Source of the DNA: Aliidiomarina shirensis | GTDB lineage: Bacteria > Pseudomonadota > Gammaproteobacteria > Enterobacterales > Alteromonadaceae | DNA length: 64,000 nucleotides | Direction of reading: 5' to 3' | Assembly (NCBI RefSeq): GCF_003987345.1 | Contig: NZ_PIPP01000002.1 | Coordinates: 620,001-684,000 of the forward strand | Part shown: piece after piece, positions 47,087-55,263 of the stretch | Position numbering within the stretch: the first letter of the stretch is position 1 | Layout of the letters: each line of letters begins with the position of its first letter | Program-made: the position numbers and the translations under genes | Notes under the pieces: generated by a model | Told to the model about the DNA's origin: nothing | Seen by the model: the letters and a program-made list of their open reading frames with translations, nothing else | The model's database searches: none

Positions 47087-47284
47087 TCAGCTAGGTGTTT
47101 TGGGCTTTCTCATTATGAACATTCCAAGGAGATAACCCACTACAAAAATCGCAGTCGTCCACACTACCGTACGTAAGGACCAAGGCTCTTCCAAAAAGCT
47201 CTGAATTAGCAACAAAGCAAGCCCAAAGGCTACTATGTTTCTTAAAATAACACCGAGATCGATATTCATTATTTGAAATTTCAT
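47087..47284 (-). CDS. Small two-helix membrane protein
   Basis: 65 residues. Two hydrophobic segments (about 11-28 and 38-57) and a basic C-terminal end RKPKTPS. A good AAGGA lies seven bases before the ATG, which supports translation despite the small size. No family recognised. It is on the opposite strand from the flanking orphan genes. Confidence 0.55.
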   Translation of the reverse strand: MKFQIMNIDLGVILRNIVAFGLALLLIQSFLEEPWSLRTVVWTTAIFVVGYLLGMFIMRKPKTPS

Positions 47285-47430
47285 TATTTTTCCTTAAATT
47301 AATGATGTATTAACCACATATGAATCCTACCTCTACAGCACAATTCATAAACTTCAAAAACCAAAAAACGTAACCAAATACATTTCCAGCTATTCACCAT
47401 TGTATCCGGAAAGCTCTTGTGTAATTAATA

Positions 47431-47703
47431 ATGGAATGGGAAATCACATCACTCACACAAGAAATATACTGTGCATTCAAAAATATACTACACGCTAACT
47501 CTAGCGCCTATATTATTTTTCTCTCGCTGACCGCAGTTGCATTTACGGAAAACGAGTACATATACGATGATGTAATTCAACTTCCTGTGGATGTAGACGG
47601 TAATTACCATATCTCGTTCTCTGTAGAGAACATGAATTTAACGTCAGCAGTTGACGCAGCCGGAATTAAATACAAGCCACATTACGCCGGGACAGGACAC
47701 TAA
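47431..47703 (+). pseudogene. Decayed, internally deleted copy of the orphan gene at 45630
   Basis: The open frame of 90 codons carries VIQLPVDVDGNYHISF, nearly identical to VIQLSVDANGNYHISF of the upstream orphan. It then jumps to MNLTSAVDAAGIKYK, matching its VHLTSAFDAAEIKYE end. About 90 residues between the two blocks are missing. The signal peptide is also damaged and no Shine-Dalgarno sequence precedes the ATG. I infer a tandem duplicate that lost its middle. A short functional paralogue is less likely. Confidence 0.65.
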
Positions 47704-48018
47704 CAGTGTTAGCGTTCCTGAACTCAGTCGACAAGTTCTGTGACGTACGTATTTACTGACTTTCTCGCATCCAGCGGCGTACGAAATCGACAGTTATGGG
47801 TGTAGAAAAAGCACATAAAATCTACCTCGTTTTAGGTATTTTCAAATCTAACCACTAAAACACTTGTATAAACCAATTCCGCGTTGTTATTCTTGAATCA
47901 CATTTAAAGAGATTGTCCTTTTCATCCGAATACCCGCTTGCTCTGGCTACCGCACCGTTTCGCATCACTCAGCCAACAAGTGATTATCTTTTCACGGTTC
48001 AACACAGAAGAATTCAAA
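47704..48018. other. Gap before the GGDEF-EAL gene
   Basis: About 315 bases, AT-rich, no recognised gene. It should hold the promoter of the following gene. The longest frame of that gene starts at a TTG at 47938, but no ribosome site precedes it, so I treat the 47938-48018 part as probable leader. Confidence 0.4.
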
Positions 48019-50736
48019 GTGCTTATTCTCAAGAACAAAGAGGTATCAGCTGCATATTATGCAACTGCAGCACTTACTGCGGTGTTAACAGGATTAATCG
48101 CTATTACTTATCGCTTTTTAGGGGAAGTTGACCTCTTACGGCCTGAGTTTATGGTGGTTTCCGGCACTGCTATGATCGTGGTTGGCACAACAATGCTTTT
48201 AGGGGTTTCCCGCAATCCCAGAAAGCGTGTGTTCGGTGCGCTTATTTGTATCGCCTACGCCTGTTTTTTATTTACCGGTGTTCTATTTCCCACCGTTCTT
48301 CCGATAGCAGCGAATGGATACGGCATAGCACCGTTTGCTCTTGCAACCTTCATATTTATTCTTGGCGTTTGCAGCCTGTTGGACTTAAAGAGCAAGATAA
48401 GCGATATCGCATGGTTATTCTTGGGTTCCGTTTCACTTCTGTTTTCACTTATCGTGATTATTACCGGTTGGATATTCCAGTTTACCCCCACCACAACGCT
48501 TGATAACCCACTCGGTATTTCGTTGCTGGCCGTTATTATCGGCATACTCGGGTTAGCATCGTTGGTAAGATGTAGCTGTTACTCAGTGCCTTTTCGGGAA
48601 ATAAAAGCCCGCATAGTACCGCCTGTTTTAGTATCTTTTGTCGGCTTATTGCTATGGCTTGCCCTGTCAATTATCAATACCGAAGAATTAGAAAAACGCT
48701 CGCAATCACTTATCAATCAAGCTACACATGAACTCCAGCAAAAACTTGCTACATATAACAATTCTATTGAAAAAGTTGCCACTCGCTGGGTATTGTCAGA
48801 CTCCAATCCTTCCTTGAAACAACTCGATTTAGATTTATTTATTCGCGATCATAATCAAGCTCTATCTATCACCGTGTTTGATGCGAATGGAGATCTCACG
48901 CATACAAGCAAATCTGAATTTAGTGATGAACTCGATGCTACAATATTCTCAGATCAAGAAATAACGAGTTTAGTAAGCCGCTGGTTTTCTGAGAACCAAG
49001 GCGTGCGAGCATTCGCTGTTTCTGGAGCATCATTAGATAAAGAATATCCCATTCTATTTTTCTCAGAGCCTATTTTCGAAGACGATATTCTTGAGGCGCA
49101 AATATTAGTAGCGATAGATTTAATGGGGTTTGCTACTTTTCGGCAAGTTGAACATTTAAGATTCTTTCAACTTTATCTAGAACTAGATAATGATTTACTC
49201 ATTTCTATCAACACTCCGAATTTCCAAGTACTTACGGAAAATGGCCTTGCCAATCGGTACCCATTTCAGTTTTCAAGCTCGCGTAACTTAATGGACGCGT
49301 ACGCGCCTAATTTCACGGTTGTGATTTCTGATTTCAGTTTACTTTGGACTCAAGCGCGTACAAATCAACTCGTACTCATTTTCGCCTTCGTACTCTCTCT
49401 TTTATTTATCTTCATCATTGATACCAATAATAAACTCAAAACTGAGCGCCAGAAGCTCGATCGAATGGCGAAGTTTGATGGCGTCACTGGGTTATTGAGA
49501 AGAGATGTTCTTGAGGAGAATATTAAATCGATATTATCGGAATACACGGCGCATAGTATTCGTGTACTCTTCATTGACCTCGATGGTTTTAAGCCAATCA
49601 ACGATAGCCTTGGTTTAACGGTTGGTAACCGCTTACTTGCAGAAACAGCAAAGCGCATTGAAGGCTGTTTACCGGACGATGCTCTAGCTGCTCGCTTCAG
49701 TGGTGATGAATTTATTGTGTTCTTGCCGAACTCTTCTGAGGCCAAAGCCGTACAGCTTGCGATGCAACTCAATTTGGAAATAGAGCGAAACTTCGCTATC
49801 GATTCGCTAAGTGTCCATTTAACGGCAAGTATCGGAATTGCTTCGGTGGGCGATGCAGAAGAAACCGCCACGAAATTAATTCAAAATGCCGATGTGGCAA
49901 TGTCGGAAGCGAAGATTAAAGGCGGAAATACGTATTCTATTTTCAGCCACGATATGGCAATGCGTTATGAACAGCAGTACTTGCTACGGGCAAAAATTCA
50001 GCGCGGCATTGAAAATAGAGAATTCCGTGTTCATTTCCAACCCGTTGTTTCAGCTTGTAACCATAAAATTATTGGATTTGAGGCGCTAGCTCGCTGGCCT
50101 CAACCTGATGGCAGCTTTGTTCCCCCGGGCGCATTTATTCCCGTGGCGGAACAAACAGGCCAAATCATTGCACTATCGGCACTGGTGCTAGAAGAAGCGG
50201 TTGAATCGCTTGCGCAATTACAAAAATTAGCACCTCAGCTCACCATGGCTATCAATCTTTCCGCGCAATTGTTCGACCGAGGCAATCTCGTTAATTCAAT
50301 TATTAGCACGCTAAACCACCATAAAGTTTCACCAAATACGTTACACGTAGAGTTAACCGAGAGCGTTTTGAGCAAGGATCATGCGCACTTATCAGCAAAA
50401 TTAAATGAGCTACGCGCGCTTGGTGTACAGGTATCTTTAGATGATTTTGGCACCGGCTTCTCAAGTTTGAGCCTGTTACATCGGTTACCGGTAGATATCA
50501 TTAAAATTGATCGGTCGTTTATAAAAGATATTTCTGAAAGCTCTGAAAGCTTAAAAATCGCTGAGTCGGTTATTTATTTAGCTAAAAGCTTAGATAAAAA
50601 AATAATTGTTGAAGGCGTTGAAACGAAAAAACAAGCTGAATTTAGTTCGGCACATAAGTGTGATGCCATTCAGGGTTTCTACTTCTACAAGCCAATGCCA
50701 CTTGTTGATATCTTACCTTTACTAAAGAATACATAG
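48019..50736 (+). CDS. Membrane-bound GGDEF-EAL protein (probable c-di-GMP phosphodiesterase)
   Basis: About 905 residues. Seven or eight N-terminal hydrophobic segments (about 12-220) form a membrane sensor. A periplasmic or extracytoplasmic domain follows (about 230-460), then another helix (near 468-486). The GGDEF domain has SGDEF in ARFSGDEFIVFL, a first-residue change that may weaken synthesis of c-di-GMP. The EAL domain is complete: GFEALARW, INLSAQ, VELTES, SLDDFGTGFS, IKIDRSF, VEGVET. Start is uncertain: GTG at 48019 (weak AGAAG upstream) is chosen over TTG at 47938. Net phosphodiesterase activity is inferred. Confidence 0.85.
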   Translation: MLILKNKEVSAAYYATAALTAVLTGLIAITYRFLGEVDLLRPEFMVVSGTAMIVVGTTMLLGVSRNPRKRVFGALICIAYACFLFTGVLFPTVLPIAANGYGIAPFALATFIFILGVCSLLDLKSKISDIAWLFLGSVSLLFSLIVIITGWIFQFTPTTTLDNPLGISLLAVIIGILGLASLVRCSCYSVPFREIKARIVPPVLVSFVGLLLWLALSIINTEELEKRSQSLINQATHELQQKLATYNNSIEKVATRWVLSDSNPSLKQLDLDLFIRDHNQALSITVFDANGDLTHTSKSEFSDELDATIFSDQEITSLVSRWFSENQGVRAFAVSGASLDKEYPILFFSEPIFEDDILEAQILVAIDLMGFATFRQVEHLRFFQLYLELDNDLLISINTPNFQVLTENGLANRYPFQFSSSRNLMDAYAPNFTVVISDFSLLWTQARTNQLVLIFAFVLSLLFIFIIDTNNKLKTERQKLDRMAKFDGVTGLLRRDVLEENIKSILSEYTAHSIRVLFIDLDGFKPINDSLGLTVGNRLLAETAKRIEGCLPDDALAARFSGDEFIVFLPNSSEAKAVQLAMQLNLEIERNFAIDSLSVHLTASIGIASVGDAEETATKLIQNADVAMSEAKIKGGNTYSIFSHDMAMRYEQQYLLRAKIQRGIENREFRVHFQPVVSACNHKIIGFEALARWPQPDGSFVPPGAFIPVAEQTGQIIALSALVLEEAVESLAQLQKLAPQLTMAINLSAQLFDRGNLVNSIISTLNHHKVSPNTLHVELTESVLSKDHAHLSAKLNELRALGVQVSLDDFGTGFSSLSLLHRLPVDIIKIDRSFIKDISESSESLKIAESVIYLAKSLDKKIIVEGVETKKQAEFSSAHKCDAIQGFYFYKPMPLVDILPLLKNT

Positions 50737-50757
50737 CATAGCGTATAAGCGAAGCAC

Positions 50758-50793
50758 GTTAGTGAACATATTCTGAAACACATTTTCACTAAC
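50758..50793. repeat. Inverted repeat after the GGDEF-EAL gene
   Basis: GTTAGTGAA (50758-50766) and TTCACTAAC (50785-50793), perfect 9-base arms with an 18-base spacer. No T tract follows. It may be a terminator needing Rho or an operator of the next gene, whose ATG is 59 bases on. Confidence 0.45.
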
Positions 50794-50852
50794 TTGCCGC
50801 GAATATTCTGAGTTATGCTGGTGTTTGGCCAATTTTTATTCTGTAGGTATTT

Positions 50853-51803
50853 ATGCTCCAGGTATTTTTGAAGAACGTTCGCGTTTCGCATCTTTTCGTC
50901 ATTGCGTTATTGTGGTTTGGCATTGCAACGAGCGCGAACGCGCAACAGCAATCCTTTAATTTTGATCACCTCGACGAACGCTTCGAGCCTGTAGTAGCTG
51001 CGCTCAGCGAGAATGATCATAAAGCTGCCGAAAAAGCACTGAAGCAGCTGCGCCGGAGTATGGGCAATACCGGTGATTATCATTTTCTTGAAGGCATCGT
51101 TACCGTACTTTCAATGAACGATGCAAGCGCCATTCGTTTACCTTTTTTAGCGCGCCGCATGCGAAACCAATGGGGCGAGGCGTTAGAGAAAGATCCTGAC
51201 CACGAACTTGCACATTTAAGCCTCTTACAATTTCACGCCAACGCACCGGGTATTGCCGGTGGTGATAAAGATCAAGTGCAGTTCCACGCCGAACGCCTAC
51301 ACGAACTGAATAGCCCATTTCGTTTTCAAGCCGATATCATCATAGCCGCAGTAGCCGAAGATTTCGCTGCGGAGGAAGCTGCCTGGCTGGCATGGTTTCA
51401 GGATCAGCCGGAGAACCTAGATATTCGCGTGAACTACATTTCCCAACGGGTAAATGAAGAAAAATATTCCGAGGCACTCACGCAGATGCATTACGTACTT
51501 GATAACGTTAGTGCTGATGACGAAGAGCACCAAGCGCTTGCGGCTCAGGTTTCCTATCAATGGGGTAAACTTGCCGCGGAATCTGGTGAAGAGTTAGAAA
51601 ATGGTGCTCGCCATTTACAAGCGCTTTTAGCAGAAAACCGAGTGCCAGAAAATATGCCCGTGGGTTGGACGCAATACCGGTTAGCCCAAATCTATCTTCA
51701 TCAAGGGCTTGTTGAAGAGGCAAATGCAATGAAGGCTGAGGCGCAGGTTAATGCTGAAAACGATGAAAACCTGAAGGAAGCCTTGAGTAAACTGCCAAGC
51801 TAA
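50853..51803 (+). CDS. Exported tetratricopeptide-like protein
   Basis: 316 residues. A signal peptide of about 30 residues ends TSANAQQQ. The mature part is helical with TPR-like pairs (ALEKDPDHELAHLSLLQFHA, LEKALKQLRR, QYRLAQIYLHQGLVEEANAM). The repeats are irregular, so the TPR call is tentative. Proteins of this kind act as periplasmic scaffolds; the partner is unknown. TAGG lies before the ATG at 50853. It ends at a bidirectional terminator shared with the EF-hand gene. Confidence 0.7.
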   Translation: MLQVFLKNVRVSHLFVIALLWFGIATSANAQQQSFNFDHLDERFEPVVAALSENDHKAAEKALKQLRRSMGNTGDYHFLEGIVTVLSMNDASAIRLPFLARRMRNQWGEALEKDPDHELAHLSLLQFHANAPGIAGGDKDQVQFHAERLHELNSPFRFQADIIIAAVAEDFAAEEAAWLAWFQDQPENLDIRVNYISQRVNEEKYSEALTQMHYVLDNVSADDEEHQALAAQVSYQWGKLAAESGEELENGARHLQALLAENRVPENMPVGWTQYRLAQIYLHQGLVEEANAMKAEAQVNAENDENLKEALSKLPS

Positions 51804-51833
51804 CGGCAAGCAAAGTTCTGTATTCTTAAAATA

Positions 51834-51861
51834 AAAAAGAGAGCTCATGAGCTCTCTTTTT
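51834..51861. terminator. Bidirectional terminator between the TPR-like and EF-hand genes
   Basis: AAAAAGAGAGCTCATGAGCT continues to a perfect 28-base palindrome with A and T tracts at its ends. It serves both converging genes. Confidence 0.9.
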
Positions 51862-51881
51862 CGTGGTAAACGCGTAGAAAA

Positions 51882-52580
51882 TTAATCTTCTTTTTTCTGT
51901 TTACGCTTAATAATAATCACTTGGTTTCCGTCTTCATCAACGGTGCGTGTAACTTCTTCGCCTTCCATGTTTAGAGCTTCACCATCTTCAAACTGCAGCC
52001 GAAGCTCATCAGCGCGCAACACAATCATGCGCTCCCGCCCCTCAGCCGCAGCTTCACGCGCCAACTCACGAGCCTGACGAATACGCTCACGATCTTCTGT
52101 TGAAAGATCTCGCGCACCACGGCCACGGCTCACATGAATACGGCGCTCTTGATAATTTTCGATAAATCGCTCTTCGCTAATGGTACCCGTACCATCGTCA
52201 CCAAAACGTTGAAACATTTGCTCGGCGGTGTCTTTTGTACGTTGCACCAATACCTCAGTAAACTCTGCCTGGGTAATGAAGCCATCACCATCTAAATCAA
52301 ACTGCTGAAATTGCTCGCGCAACGCCTCAGCCCGTATTTCATTGACACGACCGCGCAGCTCTTCGCTGTCTATATCACCATCTACGTTGATATGTTCAAC
52401 CCACATCATGCGAGTTGGCTTTGGTGGTGTTGGCGGCGCAGATGGGGCAGCCGAAGCTTCACCATGTACTATACGCATACCAACGCCACGTTCATCGCGT
52501 TCATCTGCAATGGCTGCGCCCATTGCGATTACAGGCACCAAACAAACCAGGATATTCATTACTTTGTTTAATTTTTTCAT
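51882..52580 (-). CDS. Exported EF-hand protein
   Basis: 232 residues. A signal peptide of about 25 residues (ends AAIADER) is followed by a Pro/Ala linker. A canonical calcium loop DLDGDGFITQAE lies near residues 95-106. A second loop (GDDGTGTISEER, near 127-138) lacks the first and last ligands, and a partial NVDGDIDSEE lies near 65. A charged helical stretch and a Lys-rich tail follow. It is on the same strand, 100 bases after a BaeSR-like two-component pair. A role as calcium-responsive periplasmic partner is inference. ATG at 52580 has AAGGAG upstream. Confidence 0.8.
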   Translation of the reverse strand: MKKLNKVMNILVCLVPVIAMGAAIADERDERGVGMRIVHGEASAAPSAPPTPPKPTRMMWVEHINVDGDIDSEELRGRVNEIRAEALREQFQQFDLDGDGFITQAEFTEVLVQRTKDTAEQMFQRFGDDGTGTISEERFIENYQERRIHVSRGRGARDLSTEDRERIRQARELAREAAAEGRERMIVLRADELRLQFEDGEALNMEGEEVTRTVDEDGNQVIIIKRKQKKED

Positions 52581-52680
52581 CACTCACTCCTTATAAGCCA
52601 CATTGGCTTCATCACTCGCAATCAGTATGCCCAGCAAAGATGCAGTGAATATGCGTTAAATATGGAGAAAATATGGAGGT

Positions 52681-53355
52681 TCATAAAAGGTAGCGATAAC
52701 CTACGCCGTAAACCGCCTGAATAACTTCTTCAGCGCCAGCCGCGTGTAACTTGTGGCGCAGGTTTTTAATATGGCTATCAACCGTTCTATCGCTCACAAT
52801 CCGATGATCATCGTAAGCAACATCTATTAATTCATCACGGCGATAAACCCGACCTGGGTGCTCCTGCAAAGCCGCAAGTAACCGAAACTCCACCGGTGTT
52901 AAATCAAGCAACTGTTCACCCCAAAAGGCTTGGTAATCACTGATATTTAAATGCAAACCTAGTTCCGGAGCTTTTGCGGCTACTTCCGTATACCAGCGGC
53001 TGCGTCTAAGCATGGCTTCAACTCGAGCAACCACTTCGCGTGGGCTAAATGGCTTTACAATGTAATCATCAGCGCCAAGGCGCAACCCCACAATACGATC
53101 AATTTCATCGTGCCGGGCGGTTAAGAAAATCACAGGTACATGGCTGAATTCTCGCACTTGCCGACACACTTCGAGGCCATCAACGCCCGGCAGCATAACA
53201 TCCAGCAATACCAACTCCGGCGCTGCTTCGCGGATTTGCGCAAGCGCATCATCACCACGTTCAACAGCTTTCACTTCGTGCCCTGCTTGTTGTAAATAAT
53301 CAACCAGTAACTGGCGTATCGCCGCTTCATCTTCGACAACCAACAAGTAACTCAC
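52681..53355 (-). CDS. OmpR-family response regulator (BaeR-like)
   Basis: 224 residues. Receiver domain with phospho-acceptor Asp52 (LVLLDVMLPG), acidic pocket VVEDE, and the switch Lys in DDYIVKPF. The C-terminal winged helix (LDLTPVEFRLLAAL, VSDRTVDSHIKNLRHKL) binds DNA. Similarity to BaeR is in the overall pattern and its pairing with a BaeS-like kinase. Start is GTG at 53355 with AAGGAG nine bases upstream. Likely targets include the adjacent EF-hand gene, but this is not shown. Confidence 0.9.
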   Translation of the reverse strand: MSYLLVVEDEAAIRQLLVDYLQQAGHEVKAVERGDDALAQIREAAPELVLLDVMLPGVDGLEVCRQVREFSHVPVIFLTARHDEIDRIVGLRLGADDYIVKPFSPREVVARVEAMLRRSRWYTEVAAKAPELGLHLNISDYQAFWGEQLLDLTPVEFRLLAALQEHPGRVYRRDELIDVAYDDHRIVSDRTVDSHIKNLRHKLHAAGAEEVIQAVYGVGYRYLL

Positions 53356-53390
53356 GCGCGCCTACTCCTTAGAATCATTGCCTTTACCCA

Positions 53391-54836
53391 TTAAGCTTCC
53401 GGTATTTCAGTTCGAGCTAACAGGGGCAACTTAAGTTCAATCTTCAAACCACCGAGCGTGCTCGGCTGTGCATTTACAGTACCGCTGTGCGCCTGAATAA
53501 TTTGCGCCACAATTGCCAAGCCCAAGCCACTGCCACCCGTTGCGCGTTGTCGGTGCTCATCAATGCGGTAAAAGCGCTCGAATAAATGCGGAATATGTTC
53601 TGCACCAACGCCTGGCGCGCTATCTTCAATAGCGATATCTGCGCAGTTCGAAACAGAATCAACTTGCAACTCAACGGTAATTTGGCCGGGAGTTTGGGTA
53701 TAACGCACACTGTTTTGTAGCAAATTCATCAAGGCGCGTTGCAAGCGGCTAGCGTCTGCACGAATCCATACGGGGCTTGAAAGCCCCAAGTAATCGATAT
53801 GCAAACCAGCCGCTTCTGCTTGCGTAGCAATTTGCTGTATGGTGCGGGCGAGAAGCTGGCTGAGATCTACGGGCTGCCACTGGTATTGCATCGCTTCAGC
53901 TTGGGCCAATGAATGCAAATCTTGCACTAAATGATTCAACTGTTCGGTTTGCTGCAACAATAACTGGCAAAACGCTTTGCTTGGTGTGCGAATACCATCT
54001 TCAACGGCTTCCAATTCGCCTTTTAGGATGGTTAGGGGCGTACGAAGCTCATGGGCGATATCAGCCATGAATTGCCGGCGTTGGTTTTCTGTGTTGGCCA
54101 AGGTTTCGGCAAGGCTATTGATAGCAACTGAAAGCTCACCGATATCATCGTTTGTTGACATATCGTCAGCGATTGGCTGGCCGTTCTGAAAATACTGATA
54201 GTTGCCTGATGCGATTTCTTGCGTGTTTTTCCGTAACAACAACAAACGCTTTCGCAGCTGTGTGGCGAGTAACCAAGCCACCAACGCGGCAACCGCTAGC
54301 GCAAAAGCACCAGCCCAGAGCATGGCTTTCTCTTGCTGCTGGCTAAATACCGCATCAATCGGCTGCATTTGGCCTCGCGGCATGGTGGTGCTTAGCGTTG
54401 CAATAATTTCACCGTCGCTTAATACCGCCACCGATACCGGATCTTCAATGGCTACACCAAATACGCGATAGCCGGCAAGCGTTTCTAGATTGAGTTCACT
54501 GAAACTGAGTTCAGGATCGAGATTCACGCGGCTTGGATTGATTAAAAGATCGCGTTGAATGCTGGCTACTACCATTCGCCATAGTTCGGCCTCATCAATT
54601 TCGGCAATTCCGCGGTTAGTAAGTTGCGCTACAACATTGCCATAGTATTCAGAAAATACTGCGGCTACCGGCTGCAAACGTTGTTGTTCTTGCTCTGCGA
54701 TATAATTTGAAAAGTTATTCAAAAAATAGCTACGAACACCAAGCAATACCACTGCGACCAAGAAAACACCCGTGCCCGCTATCGCAATGAAAAATTGCGT
54801 GCGGGTACTAAATCGCTGCAGCCAAGATGAGAACAC
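53391..54836 (-). CDS. Sensor histidine kinase (BaeS-like)
   Basis: 481 residues. Membrane helices near 14-36 and 171-190 flank a periplasmic sensor of about 130 residues. HAMP follows (about 191-245). The dimerisation H-box is ADIAHELRTPLTILKGELEA, His262. N-box LMNLLQNSVRYT, D/F-box and G-box GGSGLGLAIV are present. The GTG start at 54836 has GAGGA upstream. It lies 35 bases before the response regulator. BaeS-type kinases sense envelope stress; the signal here is unknown. Confidence 0.9.
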   Translation of the reverse strand: MFSSWLQRFSTRTQFFIAIAGTGVFLVAVVLLGVRSYFLNNFSNYIAEQEQQRLQPVAAVFSEYYGNVVAQLTNRGIAEIDEAELWRMVVASIQRDLLINPSRVNLDPELSFSELNLETLAGYRVFGVAIEDPVSVAVLSDGEIIATLSTTMPRGQMQPIDAVFSQQQEKAMLWAGAFALAVAALVAWLLATQLRKRLLLLRKNTQEIASGNYQYFQNGQPIADDMSTNDDIGELSVAINSLAETLANTENQRRQFMADIAHELRTPLTILKGELEAVEDGIRTPSKAFCQLLLQQTEQLNHLVQDLHSLAQAEAMQYQWQPVDLSQLLARTIQQIATQAEAAGLHIDYLGLSSPVWIRADASRLQRALMNLLQNSVRYTQTPGQITVELQVDSVSNCADIAIEDSAPGVGAEHIPHLFERFYRIDEHRQRATGGSGLGLAIVAQIIQAHSGTVNAQPSTLGGLKIELKLPLLARTEIPEA

Positions 54837-54863
54837 CGGCGAATTCCTCTTAGAATCTGAATG

Positions 54864-55103
54864 TTATTTCTTTTCTTGCTCTTCCAATTTGGCTTCTAAA
54901 GCTTCAATGCGCTGGCGTAAACGCAGAATCAAGTGTTGCTGCACTTCCATTTCTTCGCGCGTCACCACATCGAGCTTGTTCAACTGACCTTGCACGGCTT
55001 GCTTCACTTTTTGCTCAACGTTATCAGCCATACCACGTACGCCTGGTGGAATGCTTTCAGTAATCTGTTTTGCAATCTGTTCAATTTTCTTCGCATCAAT
55101 CAT
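54864..55103 (-). CDS. ubiK: Ubiquinone biosynthesis accessory factor UbiK (YqiC)
   Basis: 79 residues. UbiK helps assemble the aerobic ubiquinone-synthesis complex with UbiJ. It starts MIDAKKIEQIAKQITESIP, matching E. coli MIDPKKIEQIA. The C-terminal half is a coiled coil (LILRLRQRIEALEAKLEEQE) of the BMFP family. The ATG at 55103 matches the family; GTG and ATG codons two to three residues earlier are possible. It lies 27 bases upstream of the BaeS-like gene on the same strand. Confidence 0.9.
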   Translation of the reverse strand: MIDAKKIEQIAKQITESIPPGVRGMADNVEQKVKQAVQGQLNKLDVVTREEMEVQQHLILRLRQRIEALEAKLEEQEKK

Positions 55104-55263
55104 GTTCATCACCCACTTCGTTTGATTGTTGTTGCTGTTTCGTAACCCACAGCATCGTAGCTACAGCATACCGTAAATTGTGGTTATGGCATATTGCCGA
55201 ATTCGGGTACAATGCGCGCTTCAGTATTTAGTAATACGGTTCACATCTGGCGGCGGCTTAATC

